Below are positions 16,316-25,816 of a DNA stretch of 64,000 bases, in pieces. The number at the start of each line of letters is the position of its first letter. Position 1 is the first letter of the stretch. The translations under genes were made by a program, and so were the position numbers. The notes beneath the pieces are model-generated. The model saw nothing but the letters and a program-made list of their open reading frames with translations, searched no databases and was not told the origin of the DNA. This DNA comes from an uncultured Rothia sp. (GTDB lineage: Bacteria > Actinomycetota > Actinomycetes > Actinomycetales > Micrococcaceae). The stretch spans positions 248,001 through 312,000 of the forward strand of contig NZ_CAKAPD010000001.1 of assembly GCF_916715725.1 (NCBI RefSeq). Reading direction: 5' to 3'.

Positions 16316-17380
16316 CTACTTAGGGCCAAAAATCATAATCAGACCAACAACGACCAGGGCGAGCAGCAGCACAATCCACAGCCACGCCAGGGAGGCCTTC
16401 TGCGCAGGCTGCAGAACCTCTTCAGCCTTCTCAACAGCGCTCTTAGAAGCGGACTCTTCCTCAGCTTCCTTGGAAGCCTCAGCGGAAGGTACCGGAGCAG
16501 ACTTCGACTCAGCAGACTTAGACTCAGCGTCCTTCGCGGCTTCCTCAGACTCTTCGGCTTCCTCGGTGACCTCTTCAACCAGGGCAGCAGACTCTTCGGG
16601 ATCCTGACGATCCACCATGCGCTGCAACAGCTCCTCCACCTCATCCGGGCTCAGAGCAACAGTCGGGTCGCCGTCCACCGAATCCACGGTGTCACCAGCG
16701 GAGGCGCTATCCAGCACGCTCAGGTCAAGACCCTGCGCGTTCACGGCGCTCACGCGGGTGGGCAGCTCGTCAGCCGACTCTTCAACCTCAGCAACCTTAA
16801 CGGTCTCTTCCTCAACGGAAGCAACCTCGGTCTCCTCGACCTCAGCGACGGAGCTATCCAGCTCCTCAACCTTCGGCTCATCGCGCACCAGGTACTGGTG
16901 CAGCTTGGGCTCCGGCTCCTCCTCCTTAACCACGGCAATGACCGGGATCGAAGAAGTCATCGGGTTATCCACCGCGGAGGGGCTGGTCGCATCCACACGG
17001 TTCTGCGCAATCTCCTCGGGGCGCAGAACACGCAGGCTACTGGTCAGAGGAGCAGGTTCGTGCAGCTTCTCCTCATCGTTCGCCTCAGTCTCAATCTTGC
17101 CCTGAGCCGCCAGCGCCGCAAAACGACGCTGAACAGCCAGAACCTGCGGGTCAATAGCACCCGCATGAATCACGGAGCCCATGTTCGCAACAGGCTTCGC
17201 GGGCTCACCGCGGCGGGCTGCACGCAGGTACTCGGCAACTTCTTCACGGTAGCGGGCAAGACGACGCGGACCCATCACCTTAGTAGGCGGCGGCACCTCA
17301 ATGCCGTCCTCGGTCACGTACGTCTCGTAGAGGTACGCTTCGTCCTCGCTATAGGGCTTCGAACCCGTAGCTTCACTCAT
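16316..17380 (-). CDS. Acidic protein with C-terminal membrane anchor, unknown function
   Basis: 354 residues from the ATG at 17378-17380, 6 bases after GAGGG; this start overlaps the nadD stop by 8 bp, so translation is probably coupled. Residues 1-110 look folded (PPPTKVMGPRRLARYREEVAEYL). Residues ~150-325 are Glu/Ser/Ala/Val-rich and disordered, with strong negative charge. The last ~25 residues are a single membrane helix, ASLAWLWIVLLLALVVVG. No family is recognised. Its place between nadD and rsfS is a conserved-looking insertion in this operon, but its role is not known. Confidence 0.8.
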   Translation of the reverse strand: MSEATGSKPYSEDEAYLYETYVTEDGIEVPPPTKVMGPRRLARYREEVAEYLRAARRGEPAKPVANMGSVIHAGAIDPQVLAVQRRFAALAAQGKIETEANDEEKLHEPAPLTSSLRVLRPEEIAQNRVDATSPSAVDNPMTSSIPVIAVVKEEEPEPKLHQYLVRDEPKVEELDSSVAEVEETEVASVEEETVKVAEVEESADELPTRVSAVNAQGLDLSVLDSASAGDTVDSVDGDPTVALSPDEVEELLQRMVDRQDPEESAALVEEVTEEAEESEEAAKDAESKSAESKSAPVPSAEASKEAEEESASKSAVEKAEEVLQPAQKASLAWLWIVLLLALVVVGLIMIFGPK

Positions 17381-18122
17381 GTGTTCCCTCATTATTCGTC
17401 GATTGGGGTGCCTGCCCAGACTCTTCCTTCACGCGGGGCAAGCCGTCACGGTACGCCGTCAAAGCGTCCTTCTTGTACAGGCCATACTTAGCAATGTACT
17501 GCACCACACCATCGGGCACCAGGTACCAGATGGGGGCGTCTTCAGCTGCGCGGCGACGAATATCAGTCGAAGAAATCGCCATCGCAGGAATCTTCAGGGT
17601 CGTAATATGACGACCCTCTGCCAGCGGCGGATCCAGCTCATGATCGGGGCGGGTCACACCCACAAAAGTCGCCAAATCCCACAGCTTATGGGCGTTACGC
17701 CAGGTCATAATCTGGCTAATCGCATCCGCACCGGTAATGAAGAACAGGTCAGCATCCGGGCGCAGGGCGCTCAGCTCGTTAAGCGTATCAAAGGTGTACG
17801 TGGCGCCGCCACGGTCAATATCAATACGGCTCACTGTAAAACGCGGGTTCGACGCGGTCGCAATCACCGTCATCAGGTAGCGATGCTCAGCGTCACTCAC
17901 GTGCCGCTCCCCCACCTTCTGCCAGGGCTGACCGGTCGGAACGAACACGACCTCGTCCAGGTCGAACACGGCGGCAACTTCACTAGCTGCCACCAGGTGT
18001 CCGTGGTGAATCGGGTCGAAGGTTCCACCCATCACACCCAGACGCACCCGACCGGGAGTGCGCGGGGGAATCGACTCGGTGCTCGGAGCACCAAAATCAA
18101 GGTGAACAGGCTGGTCAGTCAC
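17373..18122 (-). CDS. nadD: Nicotinate-nucleotide adenylyltransferase NadD
   Basis: Adenylates nicotinate mononucleotide to deamido-NAD in NAD synthesis. The 249 residues contain the nucleotidyltransferase motif GGTFDPIHHGHL, FVPTGQPWQK, the FITGADAI region and the second phosphate-binding motif AISSTDIRRRAAE. The chosen start is GTG at 18120-18122 with AAGGA 8 bases upstream; the open frame extends 12 codons more. The ~30 residues before VRLGVMGGTFD are longer than in most relatives. It is the first gene of the three-gene unit with the acidic membrane protein and rsfS. Confidence 0.93.
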   Translation of the reverse strand: MTDQPVHLDFGAPSTESIPPRTPGRVRLGVMGGTFDPIHHGHLVAASEVAAVFDLDEVVFVPTGQPWQKVGERHVSDAEHRYLMTVIATASNPRFTVSRIDIDRGGATYTFDTLNELSALRPDADLFFITGADAISQIMTWRNAHKLWDLATFVGVTRPDHELDPPLAEGRHITTLKIPAMAISSTDIRRRAAEDAPIWYLVPDGVVQYIAKYGLYKKDALTAYRDGLPRVKEESGQAPQSTNNEGTHE

Positions 18123-18424
18123 AAATGCCGTCCTTGCTGGGGACAGAGACCGCACCAAGGCAACTCAAGAGCCACCCCAGGGCGGATGCGGGCAGGTACA
18201 CAGAAGGTACGCAACACCGAAAACGGTGCCCGCGTACATTCCCCTCTATGCTACCTTCTTACGGTCAAAAACACCGAAATGACGGGGGTGAGCTAAGCCG
18301 CCAGTGGAATACCCAGCCAGCACGCCCACCCACACGCCCACCCACACGCCCACCCGCATGTTCCGACGCGCGAAACCAGTGCAAGAGGCTGCGTAAAAGG
18401 CAGTCAAAGCGTCAGGAAGAAAGA
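18123..18424. other. Intergenic region between obgE and nadD
   Basis: About 300 bp with no gene. It contains three tandem copies of CACGCCCACCCA at 18321-18356 (the last ends in G). A promoter for nadD is expected near 18240-18290. No regulatory motif is recognised. Confidence 0.45.
18321..18356. repeat. Tandem repeat, 12 bp x 3
   Basis: CACGCCCACCCA is repeated three times head to tail, with a single change at the end of the third copy. It may vary in copy number between strains. Confidence 0.7.
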
Positions 18425-18462
18425 GCGCCGCGCACCGGAGCGAACCCCGGCACGCGGCGCCA
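18425..18462 (-). terminator. Terminator after obgE
   Basis: GCGCCGCG-caccgg and ccgg-cacGCGGCGC form a long GC-rich stem. In the minus direction it is followed by TCTTTCTTCC, a T-rich tract. Confidence 0.75.
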
Positions 18463-18509
18463 ATACCTAACGACCAAGCCTCAGCCAGGCAACAGCTAAC
18501 GCTGAGCTA

Positions 18510-20117
18510 TTAGTCGTCAACATTCGGCATGTCGATATTCTCGTCGACCTTGCCTTCCTTCAGCTTCTTGCGGTACTCGACCGACTCGGTCCACACGCCT
18601 GCAACACGCTCGGACTCCAGCTCGGCACGAGCCTCCGCCTTCGCGTCCATGCGCTCCTTGTACTCCACACGCTTCTGCGCACGAGTCGGGCGAATAATCT
18701 CTTCCAGACGAGCGTCGGTACCACGCGGGGAGGACAGCAGCTCGGCGCCACCGACCATGGTCGGCTCCCAATCGAAGATGACCGAGTTGTCGTTCTCACC
18801 AATCACCACGGCGTCACCGGCACGAGCACCAGCCTTGAACAGCTCATCCTCAACACCCAGACGCGCCAGACGGTCCGCCAGGTAACCGACAGCCTCATCA
18901 TTATTGAAGTCAGTCTGCTGAATCCAACGCTCAGGCTTCTCACCAATCACACGGAACAGCGGCTCAAGGTTACGCTCCTCGCGGCGAATAATGAACTCCT
19001 GCTTCTTCTTACCGCGGAAGCCCTTCGGGTGAACCACAGGAGCCTCAACAACCACGCGCTCCGCTTCCTTCTCGGCAGCGGCGCGGGCGGCGCGGTCCTC
19101 CTCCACAAGCTTCGCCATCGCGAAGATGAGAGGCTTCAGGCCCTCATGGGATGCAGTCGAAATCTCGAAGACCTTGAAGCCCATCTCCTCAAACTCGGGG
19201 CGAACAAACTCCGCCAGCTCACGAGCCTCAGGAACGTCAATCTTATTGAGCACCACAATCTGCGGACGCTCATGCAGCGGCACGGTCACACCCGCAGTCG
19301 GGTCAACCTCATAGTTCTGCAGCTCGCCGCGGATCACCTCAAAGTCACTGATCGGGTCGCGGCCCGGCTCCAAAGTAGCGCAGTCAATCACGTGCACCAG
19401 AGCCGAAGAACGCTCCACATGGCGCAGGAAGCGGTGACCCAGACCGCGCCCCTCCGAAGCCCCCTCAATCAGACCCGGAACATCCGCCACGGTGTAGCGA
19501 ACATCGCCCGCCTGCACCACACCCAGGTTCGGGATTAGGGTGGTGAACGGGTAATCAGCAATCTTCGGACGCGCCGCAGAAATCGCAGCAATCAACGAAG
19601 ACTTACCCGCCGAGGGGTAACCCACCAGAGCCACATCCGCAATGGACTTGAGCTCCAGAACAATATCAGCCTCTTCACCGGGAGTGCCCAACAGAGCAAA
19701 ACCGGGGGCCTTACGCTTAGCCGAAGCCAACGCAGCGTTACCCAGACCGCCCATACCGCCGCGGGCAGCAACATACTCGTCGCCCACACGCAGCAGGTCA
19801 GCCAAAACATTACCCTCGCGGTCCTTCACCACAGTACCCTGCGGCACGGTCAGAATCAGGTCCTCACCGTTGAAGCCGTGGTGCATATCGCCACGACCAA
19901 TATCGCCATTCGGGGCGTGCTGATGCGGGCTGTGGTGGTACTCCAACAGGGTCGTGGTCTGGTTATCCACGCGCAGAATCACCGCGCCACCATTACCACC
20001 GTTACCGCCGTTAGGGCCGCCCAGGGGCTTAAACTTTTCACGTCGCACGGAGACGCAGCCGTTACCTCCGCGACCGCCAGATACATGCAAGACCACGCGG
20101 TCCACGAACTCTGCCAC
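18510..20117 (-). CDS. obgE: GTPase ObgE/CgtA
   Basis: Ribosome-associated GTPase of 50S assembly and stress control. The 535 residues have three parts. The Gly-rich Obg fold (residues 1-~158) has FVDRVVLHVSGGRGGNGCVS and GGPNGGNGGNGG. The G domain has G1 GYPSAGKSSL, G3 DVPGLIEGA and G4 NKID. The C-terminal OCT domain (~380-480) includes WIQQTDFNNDEAVGYLADRL. A charged tail (~50 residues) is typical of actinobacterial Obg. The start is GTG at 20115-20117 with AGGAGAACCC. It lies downstream of rpmA in the common rplU-rpmA-obgE order. Confidence 0.96.
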   Translation of the reverse strand: MAEFVDRVVLHVSGGRGGNGCVSVRREKFKPLGGPNGGNGGNGGAVILRVDNQTTTLLEYHHSPHQHAPNGDIGRGDMHHGFNGEDLILTVPQGTVVKDREGNVLADLLRVGDEYVAARGGMGGLGNAALASAKRKAPGFALLGTPGEEADIVLELKSIADVALVGYPSAGKSSLIAAISAARPKIADYPFTTLIPNLGVVQAGDVRYTVADVPGLIEGASEGRGLGHRFLRHVERSSALVHVIDCATLEPGRDPISDFEVIRGELQNYEVDPTAGVTVPLHERPQIVVLNKIDVPEARELAEFVRPEFEEMGFKVFEISTASHEGLKPLIFAMAKLVEEDRAARAAAEKEAERVVVEAPVVHPKGFRGKKKQEFIIRREERNLEPLFRVIGEKPERWIQQTDFNNDEAVGYLADRLARLGVEDELFKAGARAGDAVVIGENDNSVIFDWEPTMVGGAELLSSPRGTDARLEEIIRPTRAQKRVEYKERMDAKAEARAELESERVAGVWTESVEYRKKLKEGKVDENIDMPNVDD

Positions 20118-20270
20118 GGGTTCTCCTTATCTTGGAAAATCTTCACTTCGCCACCGCACGGCACACACCAATCATGCTGCGGATGCGGCGGCAGGCGCGA
20201 CCGGGTTGGGGTGCGCCTCATCGTGGAGCCCAGCACAGGCGGGCATCCACGGCATTCGAGGTCATAGCGA

Positions 20271-20298
20271 GAGGGGGTAGACTAACGCCTACCCCCTC
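20271..20298 (-). terminator. Hairpin between rpmA and obgE
   Basis: GAGGGGGTAG (20271-20280) pairs exactly with CTACCCCCTC (20289-20298). It lies just after rpmA. No T-run follows, so it may be a partial terminator that lowers obgE relative to the ribosomal proteins. Confidence 0.6.
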
Positions 20299-20315
20299 TG
20301 CCCTAGCGGTGAGTA

Positions 20316-20573
20316 TTACTCAGCTGCTGCCAGGATGTTAACGACCTTGCGGCCCTTGCGGGTACCGAATTCGACGGTGCCTGCTGCCAGAGCGAACAGG
20401 GTGTCGTCGCCACCGCGGCCAACGTTCAGGCCGGGGTGGAAGTGGGTGCCGCGCTGGCGAACGAGAATCTCGCCTGCGTTGACGGACTGGCCGCCGTAGC
20501 GCTTAACACCGAGGTACTGGGGGTTCGAGTCACGGCCGTTACGGGTGGAGCTTGCGCCCTTCTTGTGTGCCAT
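20316..20573 (-). CDS. rpmA: 50S ribosomal protein L27 (bL27)
   Basis: 85 residues, full length for bL27. MAHKKGASSTRNGRDSNPQY is the hallmark N-terminus that reaches the peptidyl transferase centre. VKRYGGQSVNAGEILVRQRG and GRGGDDTLFALAAG complete the family pattern. No N-terminal prosequence is present, unlike Firmicutes L27. It follows rplU by 40 bp. Confidence 0.98.
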   Translation of the reverse strand: MAHKKGASSTRNGRDSNPQYLGVKRYGGQSVNAGEILVRQRGTHFHPGLNVGRGGDDTLFALAAGTVEFGTRKGRKVVNILAAAE

Positions 20574-20613
20574 TCTGTATTCCTACCTTAGGGTTGAATT
20601 CCGGTCGTTTCGA

Positions 20614-20925
20614 TTACGCGTTGATAGCGGTAATCTTGACGGTGGTCAGCTCGGCGCGGAAGCCCTGACGCTTCTTGTAACCAGTCTTGTTCTTGTACTT
20701 CTGAATAACGATCTTCGGACCGCGCAGGTCCTCAACCTTCTCAGCAACAACCTTGGCGGAAGCCAGGGACTTTGCGTCAGCGGTGACCTTGTCACCGTCG
20801 ACGAGCAGCAGCACGGGCAGCTCGATGGTGCTGCCGGGCTCGCCTGCAACACGGTCAAGGGTAACGAGGTCGCCTACGGAAACCTTCTCCTGGCGGCCGC
20901 CAGCGCGTACAATCGCGTATGCCAC
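20614..20925 (-). CDS. rplU: 50S ribosomal protein L21 (bL21)
   Basis: 103 residues. VAYAIVRAGGRQEKVSVGD at the N-terminus and GPKIVIQKYKNKTGYKKRQG near the C-terminus are diagnostic of bL21. GTG at 20923-20925 gives the standard length; an upstream in-frame TTG would add 8 residues with no family support. First gene of rplU-rpmA(-obgE). Confidence 0.96.
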   Translation of the reverse strand: MAYAIVRAGGRQEKVSVGDLVTLDRVAGEPGSTIELPVLLLVDGDKVTADAKSLASAKVVAEKVEDLRGPKIVIQKYKNKTGYKKRQGFRAELTTVKITAINA

Positions 20926-21336
20926 TATGGGACTCACTTTTCTCGACAACTTGCTTCTTGAATCTCACACGAATGAGCAGCCTGCGCTTTCATTGCTGTG
21001 CGCCCTCCCCCGCCAGTCAAATGACCGCGAACAAGGAGGAACGGCCCGTGCGTTCCGACGGGATTGCCCGCCGAAGCCAACACGCGAGGCTCACCGGTGG
21101 TGTCTCTCTCCCGCACGTTCCAACCTCAGCCGAATACTCGACCGCGCCGAAGACGATGCGGGTGGGAGCGGTGTCTCCCGCTGGCCCTGCGTCGATAGGG
21201 CTTCACTGAGATAAACACCAGTCCTTAAGGATACGGCATGATCTACGCGCCGCGCAATAGATAAATTTGCGGAACGCACGAAGTCGGCACGTGATACTAC
21301 TCAACCCCGGCAGATACACCGCAGGTAGACCGGGCA
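20926..21336. other. Long leader region upstream of rplU
   Basis: About 410 bp with no supported gene; small overlapping frames here have no ribosome sites. It should hold the rplU promoter and leader. A local GGGAGCGGTGTCTCCC hairpin lies near 21164-21180. No known ribosomal leader motif is recognised. Confidence 0.4.
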
Positions 21337-21377
21337 TAAAAACCCCGGCGAGGTGGATTACTCCACCCCGCCGGGGC
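21337..21377 (-). terminator. Terminator after the RNase E/G gene
   Basis: CCCCGGCGAGGTGGA-ttac-TCCACCCCGCCGGGG. In the minus direction it is followed by TTTTTA, a textbook Rho-independent terminator 45 bp past the stop. Confidence 0.9.
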
Positions 21378-21421
21378 GCAACATACACACCATCGGAATT
21401 CCGATGATCGGAAGCTAAAGA

Positions 21422-24400
21422 CTAATCGTCCTTACCTTCACGCTTAATATCGGCAGCGGCAACGCCAATGCCGAACAAGACAGGAGCCGAAGCGTCATCA
21501 GCCACCGGAGCCACATCCGCAACAGAAGCGGAAGCAACCACGGAACCCTCAGCACGCTCGGAAGCGTCAACAGTTACTACCTTAGCACCAGCACCAGCGC
21601 TCGACGCCGCACGGCGAGTGCGACGCTTACGCGGGGTTGAACCCGGCACCTGAGCCGCAGGCTTCTGAGCCTCCTCAACCGGAGCCTCAGCCTCAACTGC
21701 GGCAGGAGCCGAACCGATCACACCGGTCACAGCCGGAGCACCAATCACGCCGGTCACCACCGGGCGAGACTCAGTCTTCGCGGACTTCTCAACTTTACCA
21801 TCCTTTGCGGGTGCCTGCTCAGATGCCACATTCTGCTCAGTTGCCACGCTCTGCTCAGCAGCCTTCTCGGCACGCTTCTCATCAGCGGCACGACGCGCAC
21901 GGCGGCGGGACGCACGCGGAGTCTCGCGGACATCCTCAATGCGCAGATCCTCACGCTCAACACGCTTGGACTCCTGAGCCTTCTCGGAGGTTGCCTCAGC
22001 GTTCTGCTGCTCGCGGTTCTGACGCTTCGCCGCACGATCCTCGCGGTTCGAACGGAACGACTCACCCTCAGTGCGGGCAAGACGGCCAGCCTTCTGAGAA
22101 GCACGAGCCTTCGCCTCGCCAGCGCGAATCGCCTCGAAACGATCCGAAGAGCGGCTAAAGCGCGGGTCGAGCTCCGGGTCAACGTGGTGCTCGTCCTCCA
22201 GCGCACCCGCACCGGAATCCTCCACAGCGGCAATATCCGCATCGGTCAGCTCGCGGCGCTGGCGGTTACGAGAAGACTTCTTCTCGCCACGCTTGGACGA
22301 ACGACGCTCCTCCGAACGGTCCTCTGCAGAACGCTCCTGGTCAGAGCCCTTCGAAGAATCCTCAGCGGATTCCTCCACACGGTCGAACGCGCTCGCCAGC
22401 TGCTCCAGGGAGAAACCGCCCTGCTCGCCAATCCAGTTACCGCCGGTCACCTCAGCGACCTTGTCCTCACGCTGAGCAACCTCCGCGTGAGCCTGCTCGC
22501 TGGCAGCCTCGGCAATACCCTGAATCTCCTGCTCAAGCGACAGCTCAGCGGTCTCCGCGCGGCGCGAACGCTTACGGCGCTTACGCTTCTTACGGGTCGA
22601 AGTGGTCTCCTCCGAAGCCTCATCAGCCTGAGCGGACGCGGCAGCCACCGCAGCCATAGCGTTACGGCGCTCAGCCTTCTTCGACTCCAGGGCGTCCTGC
22701 TTCTGCTGGTCACGAGAATCCTCGCGAGCAGCCGCACGGGCACGCTTACGGTCATTACGCTCGTGACGGTGGATGTAATCTGACGCGCCACCGCTACGAC
22801 CGCTCAGCGGCTGATCGTGCACAATCAGGCCACGGCCAGCACACTGCTCACAGGGCTCCGAGAAGACCTCAAGCAGACCGGTACCCAGACGCTTACGGGT
22901 CATCTGAACCAGACCCAGCGAGGTCACCTCAGCCACCTGGTGCTTGGTGCGGTCACGGCCCAGGCACTCAATCAGGCGACGCAGAACCAGGTCACGGTTC
23001 GACTCAAGCACCATGTCAATGAAGTCAATGACGATAATGCCGCCGATGTCGCGCAGACGCAGCTGACGGACAATCTCCTCAGCAGCTTCCAGGTTGTTCT
23101 TGGTGACGGTCTCTTCCAGGTTGCCGCCGCTACCGGTGAACTTACCGGTGTTCACGTCCACCACGGTCATGGCTTCGGTGCGGTCAATCACCAGCGAACC
23201 CCCCGAAGGCAGGTACACCTTACGGTCCAGTGCCTTCGCCAGCTGCTCGTTGATGCGGTAGTGGTCGAAGAGGTCGTCATCGCCATCCCACTGCTGCAGG
23301 CGGGAAACCAGGTCCGGCGCCACGTACGTCACGTACGCCTCGATGGAATCCCAGGCGTTCTCGCCCTGAACGATCATCGCGGTGAAGTCCTCGTTGAAGA
23401 CATCACGCACGGTCTTAATCATCAGGTCGGGCTCCTGGTAGAGCATCTCCGGAGCCAGCACCTTGCGGGAGTTAGCCTTCTCCTGAATCTCTTCCCACTG
23501 CGCACGCAGACGGTTAATGTCGTGGGTCAGCTCCTCCTCAGAAGCACCCTCCGCCGCGGTACGAACAATCACGCCAGCACCCTCGGGCAGCTTGTCCTTC
23601 AGAATCTTCTTCAGACGAGCACGCTCGGTGTCGGGCAGCTTGCGGGAAATACCGGTCATCGAACCACCCGGCACGTACACCAGGAAGCGACCGGGCAGGG
23701 AAACCTGGCTGGTCAGGCGGGCACCCTTGTGACCAATCGGGTCCTTGGTGACCTGCACCAGCACCGAATCGCCGGGCTTCAGGGCGTTCTCAATCTTGCG
23801 GGGTGCACCGTCCAGGCCGGTCACATCCCAGTTGACCTCGCCCGCGTACAGCACAGCGTTGCGGCCGCGGCCAATGTCAACGAACGCAGCTTCCATGGAC
23901 GGCAGAACGTTCTGAACCTTACCCAGGTACACGTTGCCAATCAGGGAATCCTGCTGAGTCTTGGACACGAAGTGCTCAGCCAGCACGCCATCCTCAAGCA
24001 CGCCAATCTGGATGCGGCCGTCCTTCTGACGAACCAGCATCTGACGGTCCACGGACTCGCGGCGAGCCAGGAACTCAGCCTCAGTCACAATGTGGCGGCG
24101 GCGACCCAGCGAACGGGACTCGCGGCGGCGCACACGCTTCGCCTCCAGGCGGGTAGAACCGCGCACACCGGTCACGGTGTTGGATGCGTGAGAGTCAGCC
24201 AGGCGCGGCGCACGCACCTTGGTGACGGTCTCAACGTCATCATCAACGCCGCCCTCAATCTCAATATCCTCGGTACCGCGGCGACGGCGACGGCGACGGT
24301 GGCTCGTCACCTCAGCCTCAGCGGCAGCCTCCTCGCGGCGGCGCTCCATGCGCTCCTTACGCTTCTGCTCCTCAGCAGCGGCGCGGCGCGCTTCACGCTC

Positions 24401-25258
24401 CAGCTTGGCGGCAACAGCGAGCTCGCTCAGCTCCTCCGGCTCGGGCGCCATGAACAGCGGCATCGCACCCATGGGGGTACGCGAGCGCAGCTCCTGCAGC
24501 TTCTCGCGCTGCAGGTCGCTAATGGTCTTCACGGGCTCGGGAGCTTCTGCGGGCTCCTCAGCTGCGGGCTCCTCAGCTGCGGACTCCTCAGCAGACTCTT
24601 CTGCTGCGGGCTCTGCCTCTGCGGAGTCAGCCTCAGTGTTCTCAGCCTGTTTCTCGGCGGCCTCCTCAGCCTCGGCAGCAACCTCGGTCTCCGCGGCGGC
24701 CTCGCCCTCAACGAATTCAGCTTCGGCAGTCTCTTCTGCGGCTTCTTCGGTCTTTTCTGCCTTGGTCACCTTCTCGACCTTGGCGATCTCTTCGACCTTG
24801 GCGGTCTTCTCCACGGTCTCGGTCTTAGCGACCTTCTCAACCTTGGCGACCTCTTCAACCTTCGCGGTCTTCTCGACGGTCTCGACCTTAGCGGTCTTCT
24901 CCTCAACAGCAGGCTCAGCCGCCTTCTTCTCAGCAGCCGCAAACAGGCTATCCAGAGTAGAAGCAACCTCAGTCTCAGACGCAACGGGAGCGGCAACCTT
25001 CGGTGCCGGCGCGTGCTTAGCCTTCGCATTACGCAGGTTGGTCAGGCCAGCAGCAATCGCCTCATCCAGGGGAACCTCAGGAGCTTTCTCCTTCTTCGGG
25101 CGACCCGGACGGCGACGCTCAGTACCCTGCTGGGCGTCAGAGCTCTCACGAACATTCTTACGCAGAGTTTCACGGGTCTCTGCAGAGGCGTTCTTCTCCT
25201 CCGCGAGGGCGTTCAGCGCCTCAAAAACCCCAAGTTCGACGTTCTTCTCGTCAGACAT
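21422..25258 (-). CDS. rne: Ribonuclease E/G family endoribonuclease
   Basis: Single-strand endoribonuclease for mRNA decay and rRNA processing. The 1278 residues start at the ATG at 25256-25258; a longer frame is not supported. Residues ~1-395 are acidic, Ala/Glu-rich and repetitive (KVEKVAKTETVEKTAKVEE-like units), then Arg-rich. The catalytic core spans ~395-830. It holds the S1 domain near 435 (GNVYLGKVQNVLPSMEAAFVDIG), the 5'-sensor region, the DNase I-like site with VIDFIDMV near 741, and the Zn-link CEQCAGRG near 801. The tail of ~450 residues is highly charged and disordered, with RRRARR-type RNA-binding patches. Actinobacterial RNase E has such flanking arms on both sides, where degradosome partners and RNA bind. 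Confidence 0.94.
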   Translation of the reverse strand: MSDEKNVELGVFEALNALAEEKNASAETRETLRKNVRESSDAQQGTERRRPGRPKKEKAPEVPLDEAIAAGLTNLRNAKAKHAPAPKVAAPVASETEVASTLDSLFAAAEKKAAEPAVEEKTAKVETVEKTAKVEEVAKVEKVAKTETVEKTAKVEEIAKVEKVTKAEKTEEAAEETAEAEFVEGEAAAETEVAAEAEEAAEKQAENTEADSAEAEPAAEESAEESAAEEPAAEEPAEAPEPVKTISDLQREKLQELRSRTPMGAMPLFMAPEPEELSELAVAAKLEREARRAAAEEQKRKERMERRREEAAAEAEVTSHRRRRRRRGTEDIEIEGGVDDDVETVTKVRAPRLADSHASNTVTGVRGSTRLEAKRVRRRESRSLGRRRHIVTEAEFLARRESVDRQMLVRQKDGRIQIGVLEDGVLAEHFVSKTQQDSLIGNVYLGKVQNVLPSMEAAFVDIGRGRNAVLYAGEVNWDVTGLDGAPRKIENALKPGDSVLVQVTKDPIGHKGARLTSQVSLPGRFLVYVPGGSMTGISRKLPDTERARLKKILKDKLPEGAGVIVRTAAEGASEEELTHDINRLRAQWEEIQEKANSRKVLAPEMLYQEPDLMIKTVRDVFNEDFTAMIVQGENAWDSIEAYVTYVAPDLVSRLQQWDGDDDLFDHYRINEQLAKALDRKVYLPSGGSLVIDRTEAMTVVDVNTGKFTGSGGNLEETVTKNNLEAAEEIVRQLRLRDIGGIIVIDFIDMVLESNRDLVLRRLIECLGRDRTKHQVAEVTSLGLVQMTRKRLGTGLLEVFSEPCEQCAGRGLIVHDQPLSGRSGGASDYIHRHERNDRKRARAAAREDSRDQQKQDALESKKAERRNAMAAVAAASAQADEASEETTSTRKKRKRRKRSRRAETAELSLEQEIQGIAEAASEQAHAEVAQREDKVAEVTGGNWIGEQGGFSLEQLASAFDRVEESAEDSSKGSDQERSAEDRSEERRSSKRGEKKSSRNRQRRELTDADIAAVEDSGAGALEDEHHVDPELDPRFSRSSDRFEAIRAGEAKARASQKAGRLARTEGESFRSNREDRAAKRQNREQQNAEATSEKAQESKRVEREDLRIEDVRETPRASRRRARRAADEKRAEKAAEQSVATEQNVASEQAPAKDGKVEKSAKTESRPVVTGVIGAPAVTGVIGSAPAAVEAEAPVEEAQKPAAQVPGSTPRKRRTRRAASSAGAGAKVVTVDASERAEGSVVASASVADVAPVADDASAPVLFGIGVAAADIKREGKDD

Positions 25259-25387
25259 TAATCTTCTTTCGTTACACCCTGCTCCGCACCGCAAGGATTT
25301 TAACAGCGCGCATACAGCGCAAAGCCTAGTTGCTGCCACCGCGGCTCAAGCCTCACCCTACGGTGCGCGTTCTTCGCGGGCACTATC

Positions 25388-25582
25388 TCATTCAGTGCTT
25401 CTGCCGTAGGGGGCGAGCGGGCGGAACGCAGAGCGCGCCGCGACGGTCACAGCCACCTCGCTCTCGAGCACGGCACGCTCACACCCTTCCTGGGTGCCCT
25501 GCCGGTCTTCGGGTTTCTTCGCCGAGGCGGGCGGCACGCGCGGTGCGACAGTTATGCTCCGCGGCTTATAGCCGGCGCTCAT
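25388..25582 (-). CDS. Possible small protein of unknown function
   Basis: 64 residues from an ATG at 25580-25582, with GAGGGAGAG about 7 bases before it. It starts MSAGYKPRSITVAPRVPP and has a basic N-terminal half. No family or membrane segment is recognised. Third codon positions are GC-rich, as expected for this genome, and the gap between neighbours is large enough for a gene. The evidence is only the ribosome site and composition, so it may be spurious. Confidence 0.35.
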   Translation of the reverse strand: MSAGYKPRSITVAPRVPPASAKKPEDRQGTQEGCERAVLESEVAVTVAARSAFRPLAPYGRSTE

Positions 25583-25761
25583 CGGGTACTCTCCCTCGAT
25601 GCGTTGGTGGGGATCTTCATGCGCGTGCGGGGCGCACAAGACACCGTCTTTCATTATACCCGGTAGAGGGTGCCTCTAAGCCACCCAGGGCCCCTAATCC
25701 AGGCATCACTTCCCAGTCGGATGCGCGGCATACTGCGGCGAGCACCATAGCGGGCACAGCA

Positions 25762-25794
25762 AAGCCGGGCGTGCCACTACGCACCACCCGGCTT
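25762..25794 (-). terminator. Possible terminator after the small membrane protein
   Basis: AGCCGGGCG and its partner CACCACCCGGCT form an imperfect stem just beyond the stop at 25817; TTTGCTG follows on the minus strand. Confidence 0.5.
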
Positions 25795-25816
25795 CAAAAG
25801 TTCTTGAGAGGAGGGA

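Noticed and set aside
18321..18356. Possible CRISPR array from short tandem repeats
   Set aside because: The units are 12 bp and directly adjacent, with no spacers and no cas genes nearby.
22817..25261. 814-codon plus-strand open frame opposite the RNase E/G gene
   Set aside because: Leu/His/Gln-rich antisense shadow caused by the charged repeats of RNase E.
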